A DNA stretch of 64,000 nt from Clostridium sp. AM34-11AC (GTDB lineage Bacteria > Bacillota > Clostridia > Lachnospirales > Lachnospiraceae), in NCBI RefSeq assembly GCF_003435375.1, contig NZ_QWGL01000003.1, positions 62,001 through 126,000 on the forward strand. The letters run 5' to 3'. A program made the translations under genes and the position numbers. Shown piece after piece: positions 32,645-43,013 of this stretch. A model generated the notes under the pieces. It was given only the letters and a program-made list of their open reading frames with translations. It was not told the DNA's origin and ran no database searches. Every line of letters begins with the position of its first letter. Position 1 is the first letter of the stretch.

Positions 32645-33733
32645 TTACGCGTCCGCGTGCTCCGCCTCAAATTTCTTCATAAATTCTACAAGCTTCACAA
32701 CGCCCTCCTCCGGCATTGCGTTGTAGATGCTGGCTCTCATGCCGCCGACGGTACGGTGTCCTTTTAAGTTCACGAATCCGGCTGCCTCTGCCTCTTTTAC
32801 GAACAGGGCATCCAGATCCTTATCGCCTGTAACGAACGGCACATTCATGATGGAACGGTCCTCTTTGCGGACAGTTCCGTGGAAGAGCCTGCTCTGATCC
32901 AGATAATCGTAAAGGATCTTTGCCTTTCGCTCGTTTCTCTCCTTCATAGCTTCCAGTCCGCCCTGCTTCTTCAGCCATTTGAAGACCTTGCCGCAGATAT
33001 AGATTCCGTAACACGGCGGAGTGTTGTAGAGGGATCCGGCCTTCGCCTGGACATCGTAGCGCATGATCGTCGGTGTCTCCGGAAGAACATCCTCGCGGAT
33101 CAGGTCTTCACGGATGATCACGATCACAACACCTGCCGGTCCGATATTTTTCTGGACACCGCCATAGATCACACCGTATTTTGATACATCCATCGGTTCA
33201 GAGAGGAAACAGGAGGACACATCAGAGACGAGTGTTTTTCCCTTTGTGTTCGGGAGTGTGTGGAATTTTGTTCCGTAGATCGTATTATTTTCGCAGATAT
33301 AAACATAGTCAGCATTCTCATCGACCGGAAGATCGGAGCAATCCGGAATATAGCTGAATGTCTTATCCTCACTGGATGCAATGGCGTTTGCGGTTCCGTA
33401 AAGCTTTGCTTCCTTCCATGCCTTCTTTGCCCACTGTCCGGTGATAATATAATCGCCGACACGGTTCTTGAACAGGTTCAACGGTACTGCAGCGAACTGC
33501 TGGTGAGCGCCGCCCTGTAAAAACAGGACTTTGTAGTTATCCGGAATCTTTAAGAGGTCTCGGATGTCCTGCTCTGCTGTCTGGATGATCTCCTCAAAAG
33601 CTTTTGAGCGGTGGCTCATCTCCATGACGGACATTCCGGTTCCATTGTAATCAAGCATCTCGGCTGCTGCTTCTTTTAAGACTTCTTCCGGCAGCACGGC
33701 CGGACCTGCGGAAAAGTTGTAGACTCTGCTCAT
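32645..33733 (-). CDS. serC: Phosphoserine aminotransferase
   Basis: 362 residues. PLP-dependent conversion of 3-phosphohydroxypyruvate to phosphoserine. Family signatures: VYNFSAGPAVLPEEVL, EMSHRSKAFEEI, LFLQGGAHQQFAAVPLNL, and the PLP-lysine segment GVIYGGVQKNIGPAGV. Followed by serA and DUF1015 on the same strand. GAGAGGGG before the ATG. A promoter with an inverted repeat is visible at 33863-33910. Confidence 0.96.
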   Translation of the reverse strand: MSRVYNFSAGPAVLPEEVLKEAAAEMLDYNGTGMSVMEMSHRSKAFEEIIQTAEQDIRDLLKIPDNYKVLFLQGGAHQQFAAVPLNLFKNRVGDYIITGQWAKKAWKEAKLYGTANAIASSEDKTFSYIPDCSDLPVDENADYVYICENNTIYGTKFHTLPNTKGKTLVSDVSSCFLSEPMDVSKYGVIYGGVQKNIGPAGVVIVIIREDLIREDVLPETPTIMRYDVQAKAGSLYNTPPCYGIYICGKVFKWLKKQGGLEAMKERNERKAKILYDYLDQSRLFHGTVRKEDRSIMNVPFVTGDKDLDALFVKEAEAAGFVNLKGHRTVGGMRASIYNAMPEEGVVKLVEFMKKFEAEHADA

Positions 33734-33862
33734 AGTTTTGTTCCCCTCTCTCTGATTGCTCTATGATCGGTCCTTTCAGGAATGACCACACATCCATCCT
33801 TTGTCTCGCGATCCGGCGCCACACTTTACTCTGTCTCTTCTCTACCATTGCAACGCGACGCC

Positions 33863-33910
33863 TTAGGATGATTTGACATATATCCTAACACAAGTGCCCG
33901 GGCAAATCAA
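33863..33910 (-). promoter_or_regulatory. Promoter of serC-serA with an inverted repeat at the -10
   Basis: Minus strand TTGATT (33905-33910), 17 nt, TAGGAT (33882-33887). The -10 lies in the 7-bp inverted repeat TTAGGAT...ATCCTAA (33863-33869 with 33882-33888), a possible operator or leader hairpin. Confidence 0.55.
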
Positions 33911-34018
33911 TGATAAATTTTTGCTTTGCCCCGAATTATGCAAACTTTTTTCCATTTTTGGTAATTTTTTTTAAAATATATGACTGCCGTCGGCAATTTC
34001 TTCCGGATTTCTATAAAA

Positions 34019-34115
34019 AGAATGTGCCTTGGCACATTCTCGCGCCTCGCGCGGTCGCTTGCGACAATCTATATCTTCGCGCGAGTGTGCATCTTGGACA
34101 CGTTAGTGCCTTTTT
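34019..34115 (+). repeat. Dispersed hairpin-array repeat, copy 2
   Basis: Same organisation as 146-242, differing at only a few bases; the first hairpin and the RLARSLAT-like segment are identical. It lies downstream of leuB, between its terminator and serC. Confidence 0.8.
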
Positions 34116-34141
34116 ATGTAACAGGGAATTTCCTGTTACAT

Positions 34142-34176
34142 AAAAAGGCAGAACACATGAACTCATGTATTCTGCC
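34142..34176 (-). terminator. Terminator of leuB
   Basis: Stem GGCAGAACACATGA (34147-34160) with TCATGTATTCTGCC (34163-34176) and five T on the minus strand; a second 15-bp hairpin (34111-34125 with 34132-34146) follows directly. Confidence 0.85.
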
Positions 34177-34198
34177 AGTCTCGTTCTGCTTTATTTTA

Positions 34199-35281
34199 TC
34201 AGATTCTATCACAGATCAGATTTCCCATCTCGGTGGTTCCAACCTGCTTTTTGCCCTCGTCCATGATATCGACGGTGCGGTAGCCCTCTGCGAGGACCTT
34301 TCTGACCGCATCCTCAATAGCATCTGCTTCCTTGTCAAGGTCGAAGGAGAAGCGGAGCATCATAGCTGCGGAGAGGATCGTCGCGATCGGATTTGCGATG
34401 TCTTTTCCTGCGATATCCGGTGCGGAACCATGGCTCGGCTCGTAGAGACCAAATTTGCTCTCATTTAAGCTTGCGGAGGACAGCATACCGATGGAACCGG
34501 TGATCATGCTCGCCTCGTCGGATAAGATGTCGCCAAACATGTTCTCTGTTAAGATAACATCGAACTGGCGCGGGTTCATAACGAGCTGCATTGCGCAGTT
34601 GTCGACCAGCATATTTTCAAGAGTGACTTCCGGGTAGTCCTTTGCGACTTCCGCAACGACTTTTCTCCAGAGTCTGGAGGAGTCAAGTACATTTGCCTTA
34701 TCGACGCTGGTTACTTTCTTCTTTCTCTTCATGGCGATCTCGAATGCCTTGATCGCTACGCGGCGGATCTCCTTCTCGCTGTATACGAGAGTATCTGTCG
34801 CCTGCTCAACACCGTTTACGGTCTCTGTGTGGCGCTCACCGAAGTAAAGGCCTCCGGTCAGCTCGCGGACGATGACCATGTCGAAGCCGTCACCGATGAT
34901 CTCCTGTTTTAACGGGCATGCGCCTGCAAGATCATTGTAGAGGTATGCCGGGCGGATATTTGCGAAGAGATTTAATCCTTTGCGGATCGCAAGAAGTCCT
35001 GCCTCCGGTCTTAAGTTCGGGGCAACATCGTACCAGCGGGAGTTGCCGACATTTCCACCGACTGCACCGAGAAGAACAGCGTCACTCTTCTTTGCAGTCT
35101 CCAGCGCCTCGTCTGTCAGCGGCACACCGTAGGTGTCGATGGAGATTCCACCCATGAGGACCTCTTCATAGTTGAATTTATGACCGTATTTCTGACCTGT
35201 TTTATCTAAAACTTTCTTTGCTTCTCTCACGATTTCCGGACCGATCCCGTCACCGGAGATCGTTGCAATTCTATATTCCAT
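34199..35281 (-). CDS. leuB: 3-isopropylmalate dehydrogenase
   Basis: 360 residues from the ATG at 35281 (GGAGGAAAA upstream). Third step of leucine synthesis: oxidative decarboxylation of 3-isopropylmalate with NAD. Start [20 protein letters not shown], the substrate-loop [25 protein letters not shown], and the metal/NAD region [20 protein letters not shown] and [15 protein letters not shown] are intact. leuA, leuC and leuD are not beside it; the gene is monocistronic with its own promoter and terminator, unlike the usual leuABCD operon. Confidence 0.95.
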   Translation of the reverse strand: MEYRIATISGDGIGPEIVREAKKVLDKTGQKYGHKFNYEEVLMGGISIDTYGVPLTDEALETAKKSDAVLLGAVGGNVGNSRWYDVAPNLRPEAGLLAIRKGLNLFANIRPAYLYNDLAGACPLKQEIIGDGFDMVIVRELTGGLYFGERHTETVNGVEQATDTLVYSEKEIRRVAIKAFEIAMKRKKKVTSVDKANVLDSSRLWRKVVAEVAKDYPEVTLENMLVDNCAMQLVMNPRQFDVILTENMFGDILSDEASMITGSIGMLSSASLNESKFGLYEPSHGSAPDIAGKDIANPIATILSAAMMLRFSFDLDKEADAIEDAVRKVLAEGYRTVDIMDEGKKQVGTTEMGNLICDRI

Positions 35282-35407
35282 GTCTTTTTCCTCCATATCC
35301 CGCCTGAAAATTCACGAAATGCTGCCGTCATTTCCATATTTTTCGGGTATTTTACTTTTCATATTTGTACCGGACTAATTCCTTTTCTGTCCGATTATCT
35401 CTTTGTA

Positions 35408-35436
35408 ATCATACTCTAATTTTTCTTAATTTTCAA
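35408..35436 (-). promoter_or_regulatory. Promoter of leuB
   Basis: Minus strand TTGAAA (35431-35436), 17 nt, TATGAT (35408-35413), giving a leader of about 120 nt. No T-box or leucine-rich leader peptide is seen in it. Confidence 0.7.
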
Positions 35437-35533
35437 CAAATTGGAGGAATTACTGGCATATATGTTTTCTATTATTTATATGAATCACAGTTATACTTTA
35501 GCGGGGTTCACTCTCACTGCTTCTCTTCATGAT

Positions 35534-35583
35534 AAAAGGCACATCACCCGGAACCAATGTTTATTCCATGGCATGTGCCTTTT
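35534..35583. terminator. Terminator-like hairpin downstream of aguB
   Basis: AAAAGGCACAT (35534-35544) pairs with ATGTGCCTTTT (35573-35583); an inner GGAA...TTCC extends it. A- and T-runs on both flanks. Confidence 0.7.
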
Positions 35584-35586
35584 TCG

Positions 35587-35717
35587 TTACTGTTCACGCT
35601 TTGCGCAAACAGTAACTGATTTTGCCGATGCTTCGCATTCCGAATCGGCAAAATCCACTACCACCACTGTATTGTACGGAATTTTCAGTTCAGAAAATTC
35701 CTACCCGTGTACAGTAA
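35587..35717. repeat. Structured intergenic element with ACTGT-type ends
   Basis: 131 nt framed by TTACTGTTCACG and CGTGTACAGTAA (11 of 12 complementary), containing three hairpins: ACTGTT...AACAGT, GATTTTGCCGAT...ATCGGCAAAATC, and GGAATTTTC...GAAAATTCC. Length and architecture resemble 6234-6362. It starts 24 nt beyond the aguB stop. Confidence 0.55.
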
Positions 35718-35741
35718 CCCTTTTTCTTCTCAGAATTTTTC

Positions 35742-36608
<867 letters not shown>

Positions 36609-36775
36609 TTTATATTTCCTCCTGTGGGGTATCCGTTTTATTGTCCCTATGTGCTGTCTATATTCCAGCTCTATATTGTTCTTTCATTTTTAATTTTTTG
36701 AATTGCTCCTCAGGTACAGCGTCTATCCTGGTTCAATACACGTTTTCTGATTCTATTTTTTATCGTATTCTTTTC

Positions 36776-37888
36776 CTATCTTCCCTGCGGGATCTGCTGC
36801 GTAATACAGTGGATATTTCCGCCGCCGAGCAGAATATCCCGGGCCGGGATCGGGCAGATCTTTCTTTCCGGGAACACTTTTCCGAGGATCTCCACCGCCG
36901 TCTTATCATGCTCATCCCCAAACTGCGGCACGATCACCCCGCCGTTTGAGATATAGAAGTTTACATAACTTGCCGCCAGACGTTCCCCGACTTCTCTCGT
37001 GTCCTCGCCGTCCTCAAACTCATAACCGCCGAGGTCTTCCTCCGTCACACAGATCGGTGTCTTTGGGATTGGAAGCTTGTGGACTTTGATTTTTCTTCCC
37101 ATTGCATCTCTTTCCCGTTCCAGAATGTCCAGGCAGCTCTTTGACATGGAATACTGTGGGTCTGACTCGTCGTCTGTCCAGCCTAAGACCACCTCGCCCG
37201 GGCGCACGAACGCGCAGATGTTGTCCACATGTTCATTCGTCTCGTCATTGTAGATTCCATGTTCCAGCCAGATCACCTTTTTAGCCCCGAGGTAAGCACA
37301 GAGCTTCTTTTCGATCTCGTCCTTTGTGAGCTTCGTATTTCTTCCTCCGCTCAGGAGGCACGCTGCCGTCACAAGAACCGTCCCCTCTCCGTCAGAATGG
37401 ATCGAACCGCCTTCCAGAACGAAGGGGTGGGCCTCGTAGCAGTCATAGCCAAGCTCCCCACAGACTTTTTCCGCCACAAGATCGTCCTTCTCCCAGTGGG
37501 CGTAAAGTCCGTCCACGGTTCCACCCCAGGCGTTGAACTCCCAGTCAATGCCACGGACAGTGCCTTCCCCGTTCACCACAAAGGTCGGTGCCACATCCCG
37601 CGCCCAGGCATCGTCGGACTCCATCCGGATCACGTGGATCCCGTGTCCCGGATTCCCGGCTAACATCTCGCGGGCATTCTCCTCCACATCCGGCTCCGCC
37701 AGCATAAAGACCTCCTCGCTCTCCGCGATGGCCCATGCCACGCGCTTGAATGCCTCTCTCGCTTTTTTCGCGCCGTAGTTCCAGCTTCCCGGACGCTTTG
37801 GCCAAATCATGATGCAGCCTCTGTGGGGTTCAAATTCTCCCGGCATGCGGAATCCATCTGCTGCCGGTATCGTGTGAAGTTTGTTCAT
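36776..37888 (-). CDS. aguA: Agmatine deiminase
   Basis: 370 residues, guanidino-modifying (peptidyl-arginine-deiminase-like) fold. Converts agmatine to N-carbamoylputrescine plus ammonia. Motifs: MIWPKRPGSWNYGAKKAREA near the start, FVLEGGSIHSDGEGTVL, WLEHGIYNDETNEHVDN, and the C-terminal nucleophile LLGGGNIHCITQQIP. Followed by aguB. The substrate agmatine would come from the decarboxylase encoded at 53295-54749. An extended -10 promoter lies 40 nt upstream. Confidence 0.96.
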   Translation of the reverse strand: MNKLHTIPAADGFRMPGEFEPHRGCIMIWPKRPGSWNYGAKKAREAFKRVAWAIAESEEVFMLAEPDVEENAREMLAGNPGHGIHVIRMESDDAWARDVAPTFVVNGEGTVRGIDWEFNAWGGTVDGLYAHWEKDDLVAEKVCGELGYDCYEAHPFVLEGGSIHSDGEGTVLVTAACLLSGGRNTKLTKDEIEKKLCAYLGAKKVIWLEHGIYNDETNEHVDNICAFVRPGEVVLGWTDDESDPQYSMSKSCLDILERERDAMGRKIKVHKLPIPKTPICVTEEDLGGYEFEDGEDTREVGERLAASYVNFYISNGGVIVPQFGDEHDKTAVEILGKVFPERKICPIPARDILLGGGNIHCITQQIPQGR

Positions 37889-37927
37889 TCTTCAGTTCCT
37901 TTCCTGACTTATCTTCATTAACTACTA

Positions 37928-37936
37928 ATTATACCA
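37928..37936 (-). promoter_or_regulatory. Extended -10 promoter of aguA-aguB
   Basis: Minus strand TGGTATAAT: a consensus TATAAT (37928-37933) with the upstream TG of extended -10 promoters. No good -35 is present at 17 nt (AAGATG). Confidence 0.55.
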
Positions 37937-37997
37937 ATCTATCTCATGTCCATCTTCCCGCTGTTCGACCCGGAAACAACTCTCACTTCCAGGTTTT

Positions 37998-38414
37998 TTA
38001 CCGCCACTTTTTTATATAACCGCCTTTTTCCTTGTCACAAGGCGGAGAGCAGCCACAATCCATATTACACGGCGGTGGACAGTCACATCTTCCTCCCGGC
38101 TCACATGGAGGTGGGCAGGGACAAAACGGCGGCTTTGGCGGCGGTGGACACGGCTTCGGGGGCTTCGGCGGCTTTTCCTTCTTCTCCTCAACCCGGACCA
38201 GAATAATATCGTCCCCGATCTGGCAGATATCCCCAAAAGGGATCACAAATTCCTTTTCCCGTCCCAGGAATCCGCAGACACAGCCCGGTCCCGGCACAAT
38301 GATCGCTAAAATCCTGCCTGTACACGGATCAATGTCCAGATCCCCCACAAAGCCCAGCCGTTTGCAGTCGCAGACATTGATCACTTCCCGCCTCTTTAAC
38401 TCGCTCATCCGCAT
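37998..38414 (-). CDS. YlmC/YmxH-type PRC-barrel protein with Pro/Cys-rich tail
   Basis: 138 residues from the ATG at 38414 (GGGAG 8 nt upstream). Residues 1-80 form a PRC-barrel (SELKRREVINVCDCKRLGFV, then GDLDIDPCTGRILAIIVPG and the end VIPFGDICQIGDDIILV), the family of small clostridial/bacillary sporulation-associated proteins YlmC/YmxH. The remaining about 55 residues are an unusual tail of KPPKPC, CPPP, CPCPPPC and CDCPPPC repeats with about 11 Cys, ending in basic residues. Such a tail suggests metal binding or disulfide cross-linking; the normal family member stops after the barrel. Monocistronic on the minus strand. Confidence 0.85.
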   Translation of the reverse strand: MRMSELKRREVINVCDCKRLGFVGDLDIDPCTGRILAIIVPGPGCVCGFLGREKEFVIPFGDICQIGDDIILVRVEEKKEKPPKPPKPCPPPPKPPFCPCPPPCEPGGRCDCPPPCNMDCGCSPPCDKEKGGYIKKWR

Positions 38415-38586
38415 GGCATCATCTCCCGGACAGAAACATTTTATGTATCCCAGCAACCACAGACCTGTTATTCGCGCAGGCTGCCGTCAACCAGTCATAC
38501 TCTCTATTTATAGTCTATGTTCCATTTCTTGTCCCTGAGATAAATATCCAGCATTATTTTCACTTAATTGTAATTTTTCTGAAGCT

Positions 38587-39414
38587 TTACAACTCAATAT
38601 TCTCCGGCAGTTTTCCCACTGCCTTCAAAATCTTCGCCGCGTTTTTCCACAGCATGTCTTCCTTTTCGCTGTCCGAAAAGCTGCTGTCCTTGATCCTCGC
38701 GATTGCGGCTTTCTGGCTGCCATAAGGAAAATCGCAGCCGTAGAGCACCCGCTTTGTGCCGAACTGCCGGACGATCTTCTCGAACTCTCCGGCTTCCTCC
38801 AGCTCCGCGCTCATGGCCGTATCGATAAACACATTTTCCGGCAGATTTTCAAGATTCTCATTGGGATTTTTCATCATGCAGAAGCTTCCCATATGGGCCA
38901 TGATAATTGGGATATCCGGGGCAGATTTTAAGATTTTTCGGATTCCCGATGGGTAAAGATCATAAGGGCGCACGATCCTCGCCGTCCCCATATGGATCAG
39001 CACCGGAAATCCCAGCTCATTGATCTTTCTCCACATCTCCTCGTACTTTGGATCTTCCAGATGGACCTTCTGAAATGGCGGATGGAACTTGATTCCCGCC
39101 ATCTCCATATCCTTCAGCTTTTCCAGTTCCTCGATCACATTCGCACAGTCCGGGTGAAGCCCCCCGAATGGGATAATATTCTTCCTTGCCGATTCCTTCG
39201 CGAACCGGTTTACCTCCCCCTGATTCTGTGGTTTCGATACCACCGGCAGGTTCACGGAGATATCCACTCCCGCCTCCCGCATCCGCGCCAGCAGATTTTC
39301 CCTGATCGGAAGCTTCTTAAAGTCATCATTTTCATGCCCGGTGACCTCCATGGCCCGTCTCGCCAGGGCAACCGGATAGATATGCGTATGAATGTCAATG
39401 ATCCTGCAATTCAT
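38587..39414 (-). CDS. Amidohydrolase family protein (metal-dependent TIM barrel)
   Basis: 275 residues. IIDIHTHIYP at the start gives the HxH metal site; further ligands are in IKFHPPFQKV, VLIHMGTAR, IIMAHMGSF and YGCDFPYGS. This is the ACMSD/uracil-hydrolase-like subgroup (amidohydrolase_2) of hydrolases and decarboxylases acting on small organic acids. Substrate unknown. Located between the PRC-barrel gene and the second AAA-ATPase paralogue on the same strand, with no evident operon logic. Confidence 0.85.
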   Translation of the reverse strand: MNCRIIDIHTHIYPVALARRAMEVTGHENDDFKKLPIRENLLARMREAGVDISVNLPVVSKPQNQGEVNRFAKESARKNIIPFGGLHPDCANVIEELEKLKDMEMAGIKFHPPFQKVHLEDPKYEEMWRKINELGFPVLIHMGTARIVRPYDLYPSGIRKILKSAPDIPIIMAHMGSFCMMKNPNENLENLPENVFIDTAMSAELEEAGEFEKIVRQFGTKRVLYGCDFPYGSQKAAIARIKDSSFSDSEKEDMLWKNAAKILKAVGKLPENIEL

Positions 39415-39502
39415 CTATTCTTCTCCAGTTCTTCCTCCATGCACCGTTTTCGGCAGCATGTTCCTGAATTTTTCTGCGGCTTTGGTTTTTATTTGCAATG
39501 AG

Positions 39503-41173
39503 TCACTTTTTCTTTACCATGCAGCGCTTTTTAAAAAACGAAATACCGTAGCAAAGAATCTGGTCATAGTCTTCCTCATACTCCTTTGCGTACATTCGAT
39601 CATCAATTTGCCGCAAAGCTGTATCGCACGCACTCCCCAGATTTTCCAGAACCTTCGTATACTTTGCCTCAAAAATTGCAACACGGGCATTCATAGAATC
39701 GTAAATAACCACATCGCTCCGGCCTTCTCCGTGTTCCTTGTTGGAATCCACCATATATCCGGCGCCGGTGAAGATACCTGCAAGAAAAGCGTGGTAGAAG
39801 TCTTCCCGATAGTCATGGTAGCTGATCGTCCGCCGGAGCAGGGCATTCATTTCTTTGGTAATCCTCTCACTGTCACCGTTCCATACAGCGTCAAACAAAG
39901 CATTTCGATTCCACTTCTTCGTGCTGTCATCGAACCATTTAATAACTGTCGTTTCAAAAATCTCTTTGATTTCTGCATTCGGAATCATAAGAGCAGCCAT
40001 GCCATCCGGCAGTTCGTCCTTGTAATCTCCCTTGCGCGCTTTGGTTAAGTAGCCCGTCAGATATAGTGTACTCCAAAGATTCTCTTCCGAAGAATGCAGA
40101 TAATCATAGGTCAGGTTTTCATCTACACGCTGAACAATGCAGCCGCCCGCCATCAAAGTTTCAAGCTTATTTGTAATCGTACCGCCTGCATACTCAATAA
40201 AGGAACGTATGATGGCATTGTCGCTGGTGTTTTTCCAATAGCTGACCGGTCTGGCTTTCGGATTTCGCTGCAGTTCCAACATATAATTCATAACATCCCA
40301 CGGGCAGTAAACATCAAAATCACCGAAATGGTAACCATCATACCATTTCCTGATATTGTCAGCCTGTTCCGTCAGACCGGCGTCATTCAGCAGCTGGTCA
40401 ACCTCGCTCTGTACAAAACCAAAATACTCGTTCAAACGGGAATTTGTGATCGTATCCGACACAAACTTATTTGTTCCAGTAAAGATGCTCTCTTTTGCAA
40501 TCTTCAAACACCCCGTAACAACCGCGAACCGAAGTGCCTGATTGTCCTTCAGTGCCTGCATCAAGCCTTTCATAACATCGAGCATTTCATCATAGTAACC
40601 GTTGTTGTTCGCTTTTGCTACGGGAACATCATACTCATCTATAAGAAGAATTACAGGCTTTTCATAATAGCTTTGCATCATCGTTGTCAAAAGCATAAGG
40701 CTGCTCTTAACTTCTTTTATCGAACCGCTGCCATGTGCGAGATGTGCAAACGCCGCTTTTTGGAATTCCGTGGCATTTTTACCATCAAGCAAATAGAGAT
40801 GTCTGTTGTACAAATCCGCAATCACCATTGTGAGCATATCGTATGCCCCAGTGAAATCCAGTCCATCTACCTGTCGAAACGAAACAAAAATTGTCGGATA
40901 CTGGTTCATCCACGCATCGCACAATGCCTGGTTTTCTGTAATTTTCAGTCCCTCAAACAGTTTTCTGCTCTCCTTGCGGATGTCGAAGAATCTTTCCAGC
41001 ATGCTCATGCCCAATGTCTTGCCGAAGCGCCGGGGACGGGTAATAAGCGTTACTTTTATCCCCGTTCTGCTGAGCAGCTCTCCTATTAATTCCGATTTAT
41101 CAATATAGTAATACTCATTTTTACGAATTTCTTCAAAATCCGAAACTCCAACAGGAATGTTCATTTCTTTCAT
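39503..41173 (-). CDS. AAA-ATPase-like / PD-(D/E)XK family protein, paralogue 2
   Basis: 556 residues from the ATG at 41173 (AAAGGAG upstream). It begins IPVGVSDFEEIRKNEYYYID, the family N-terminus, then Walker A RPRRFGKT (46-53), Walker B VILLIDEYDVP (about 176-186), a middle WYDGYHFGDFDVYCPWDV segment, and a C-terminal nuclease-like core (GRSDVVIYDSMNARVAIFEAKY, D...ExK). Compared with paralogue 3 (47862-49673) the ATPase part aligns readily but the helix-turn-helix is absent. Predicted cytoplasmic; function of the family unknown, with defence, mobile-element and regulatory roles all proposed. No partner gene is adjacent. Confidence 0.9.
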   Translation of the reverse strand: MKEMNIPVGVSDFEEIRKNEYYYIDKSELIGELLSRTGIKVTLITRPRRFGKTLGMSMLERFFDIRKESRKLFEGLKITENQALCDAWMNQYPTIFVSFRQVDGLDFTGAYDMLTMVIADLYNRHLYLLDGKNATEFQKAAFAHLAHGSGSIKEVKSSLMLLTTMMQSYYEKPVILLIDEYDVPVAKANNNGYYDEMLDVMKGLMQALKDNQALRFAVVTGCLKIAKESIFTGTNKFVSDTITNSRLNEYFGFVQSEVDQLLNDAGLTEQADNIRKWYDGYHFGDFDVYCPWDVMNYMLELQRNPKARPVSYWKNTSDNAIIRSFIEYAGGTITNKLETLMAGGCIVQRVDENLTYDYLHSSEENLWSTLYLTGYLTKARKGDYKDELPDGMAALMIPNAEIKEIFETTVIKWFDDSTKKWNRNALFDAVWNGDSERITKEMNALLRRTISYHDYREDFYHAFLAGIFTGAGYMVDSNKEHGEGRSDVVIYDSMNARVAIFEAKYTKVLENLGSACDTALRQIDDRMYAKEYEEDYDQILCYGISFFKKRCMVKKK

Positions 41174-41406
41174 CTCTGCTGCTCCTTTCGTGCAGCCATG
41201 CACAGATTTTTCATTGCTTCTATGCTACCATGAATCTCGTGTTTTTACAAGAAAAAGCTCTGCTTACTGCGGCTATTCCGGCTTCCGCTCATTCTGCGTA
41301 ATTTGCTATAAGCCATAACAAAAAATGGCCCAGCTCCATTTCTGAAGCCGGACCGTGTGCGCTCTGCTGCGCTTATCTATTCATTTTCTCCCAATCATGA
41401 CCTCTT

Positions 41407-42810
41407 TTAGCAGCAAAGATCCACAATCACCTGTGCAAAGATCTTCGCACTCATTGTGAGCTCGTCAACCACCGCGAACTCATCCGGGCCGTGCATGTGG
41501 TTCTCGGTCTCCGGAAGGGCAGCGCCGAAAGCAACGCCGTTCTTTAAATTGTGGACATAGGTTCCGCCACCGATGGCGATACACTCGCCCTTTCTTCCGG
41601 AATATTTCTCATATGCGGAGAGCAGAGTCTTCACAAAATCAGAATCTGCCGGTACATGGTGCGGCGGCTTCATTTCTTCTGTATTGAAGGAGATTCCATC
41701 TGCTTCCATTTTTTCACGGATCACATTGATGGTGTTTTCCTTTGTGGCACAAATCGGACAGCGGCTGTCAAATTCGCCCTCTAAACTTTTCTCGGAAATA
41801 TCCAACATGCTGAATGCCAGTGTCAGCTCGCCGGACTCCTCATCGCTCATCTTGATTCCAAGCGCTTCGCCGTACCAGTCACCGTGAGGCATCAGGCGGT
41901 TTAACGCGCGGACTGCCTTTACCTGTCCGCATTCCGCCAACGGAAGACGCTCGATCAGGGATAAGAGTCCTGTCAGGGCATTCTTTCCTTTCCACGGTGC
42001 CATTGCATGGCCGTTTTCGCCAGCTGCAGCAATCTTCAGGCAGCCATCCTCAGAGGATACCGTAAACCGGATTCCAAGCTCCTCTTCCATGCTCTTTGCG
42101 AGAGTTTCTGTCTCATCTCCGTCAAGACCCTCAAATAATGCCTCTGCCGCGCCCGGAACCACATTCGTCTTTGTTCCGCTGTGGAAGGATACCATCTTCG
42201 GAAGACAGTCAGACGGCTCGAACTCTGCCGTAAAATTACCTCCGATCCGACCTTTCTCGATATTGATCACCGGGAAGGATGCATCCGGTGAGAAGGTCAT
42301 CGGAGCTTCCTTTTCCACACTGTAGTAGTGGGTGATATCGGAGCTTCCGCACTCCTCGTCAGTGCCAAGGATCAGGCGGACGTTCTTTTTCATCGGGATT
42401 CCAAGTTCATTTACGGCACGCATCGCGTAGAGGGCAGCAATTGCCGGTCCCTTATCGTCCGCGGTTCCGCGGCCATAGATCTTTCCGTCTTTTACTACCG
42501 GCTCAAAAGGTTCTGTAACAGTCCAGCCGTCTCCGGCCGGAACAACGTCCAGATGTGCCAGAATATCGAGCTGTGCCTCTTTGTCATTCATGTCAACGGT
42601 TCCAACATAGTTGTCGTAGTTGTTGATGGAAAAACCGTAGCATTCCGCAATATGCAGAGCTGTACGCAGTGCCTCGGAGCACCCTTCCCCATACGGTTTT
42701 CCGATACGGTAAGACCCCTTCACACTGTTGATCCGGCAAAGAGCTCCGATGTCCTCCAGCATTTCTTTCCTGTGCGCGTCAATATACCGGCTGATCTTCT
42801 CTTTATACAT
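41407..42810 (-). CDS. M20 family dipeptidase, PepV/Sapep-like
   Basis: 467 residues from the ATG at 42810 (GGAGGCGG upstream). Zinc-dependent exopeptidase: metal ligands in LDILAHLDVVPAG (His and nearby Asp), GRGTADDKGPAIAAL (bridging Asp), LGTDEECGSSD (catalytic and ligand Glu) and near the C-terminus ETENMHGPDEF-type His. The lid domain lies between about 180 and 380. Hydrolyses dipeptides after peptide uptake. Monocistronic, 200 nt from the AAA paralogue. Confidence 0.92.
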   Translation of the reverse strand: MYKEKISRYIDAHRKEMLEDIGALCRINSVKGSYRIGKPYGEGCSEALRTALHIAECYGFSINNYDNYVGTVDMNDKEAQLDILAHLDVVPAGDGWTVTEPFEPVVKDGKIYGRGTADDKGPAIAALYAMRAVNELGIPMKKNVRLILGTDEECGSSDITHYYSVEKEAPMTFSPDASFPVINIEKGRIGGNFTAEFEPSDCLPKMVSFHSGTKTNVVPGAAEALFEGLDGDETETLAKSMEEELGIRFTVSSEDGCLKIAAAGENGHAMAPWKGKNALTGLLSLIERLPLAECGQVKAVRALNRLMPHGDWYGEALGIKMSDEESGELTLAFSMLDISEKSLEGEFDSRCPICATKENTINVIREKMEADGISFNTEEMKPPHHVPADSDFVKTLLSAYEKYSGRKGECIAIGGGTYVHNLKNGVAFGAALPETENHMHGPDEFAVVDELTMSAKIFAQVIVDLCC

Positions 42811-43013
42811 AAATTTCCGCCTCCATATTTCTTTTGTTATAACCCATTTTACAGACAGGCGGGACCGTCTCATCCCGGGCGTTTCCGAGATCGTAAAGCC
42901 AGCCCCGCTTATACCATACTTATTCTGTGCGCCAGTTATTGGCTGCATGCCTGATCACAAACCTGCACTTACGCGCTTTATTGTCTGCTTCGCAGGCGTT
43001 TTGTTCGTTTACC

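Noticed and set aside
40094..41089. 331-codon plus-strand frame opposite AAA paralogue 2
   Set aside because: Antisense to a gene with clear Walker motifs; no ribosome binding site and Cys/Ile/His-biased composition.
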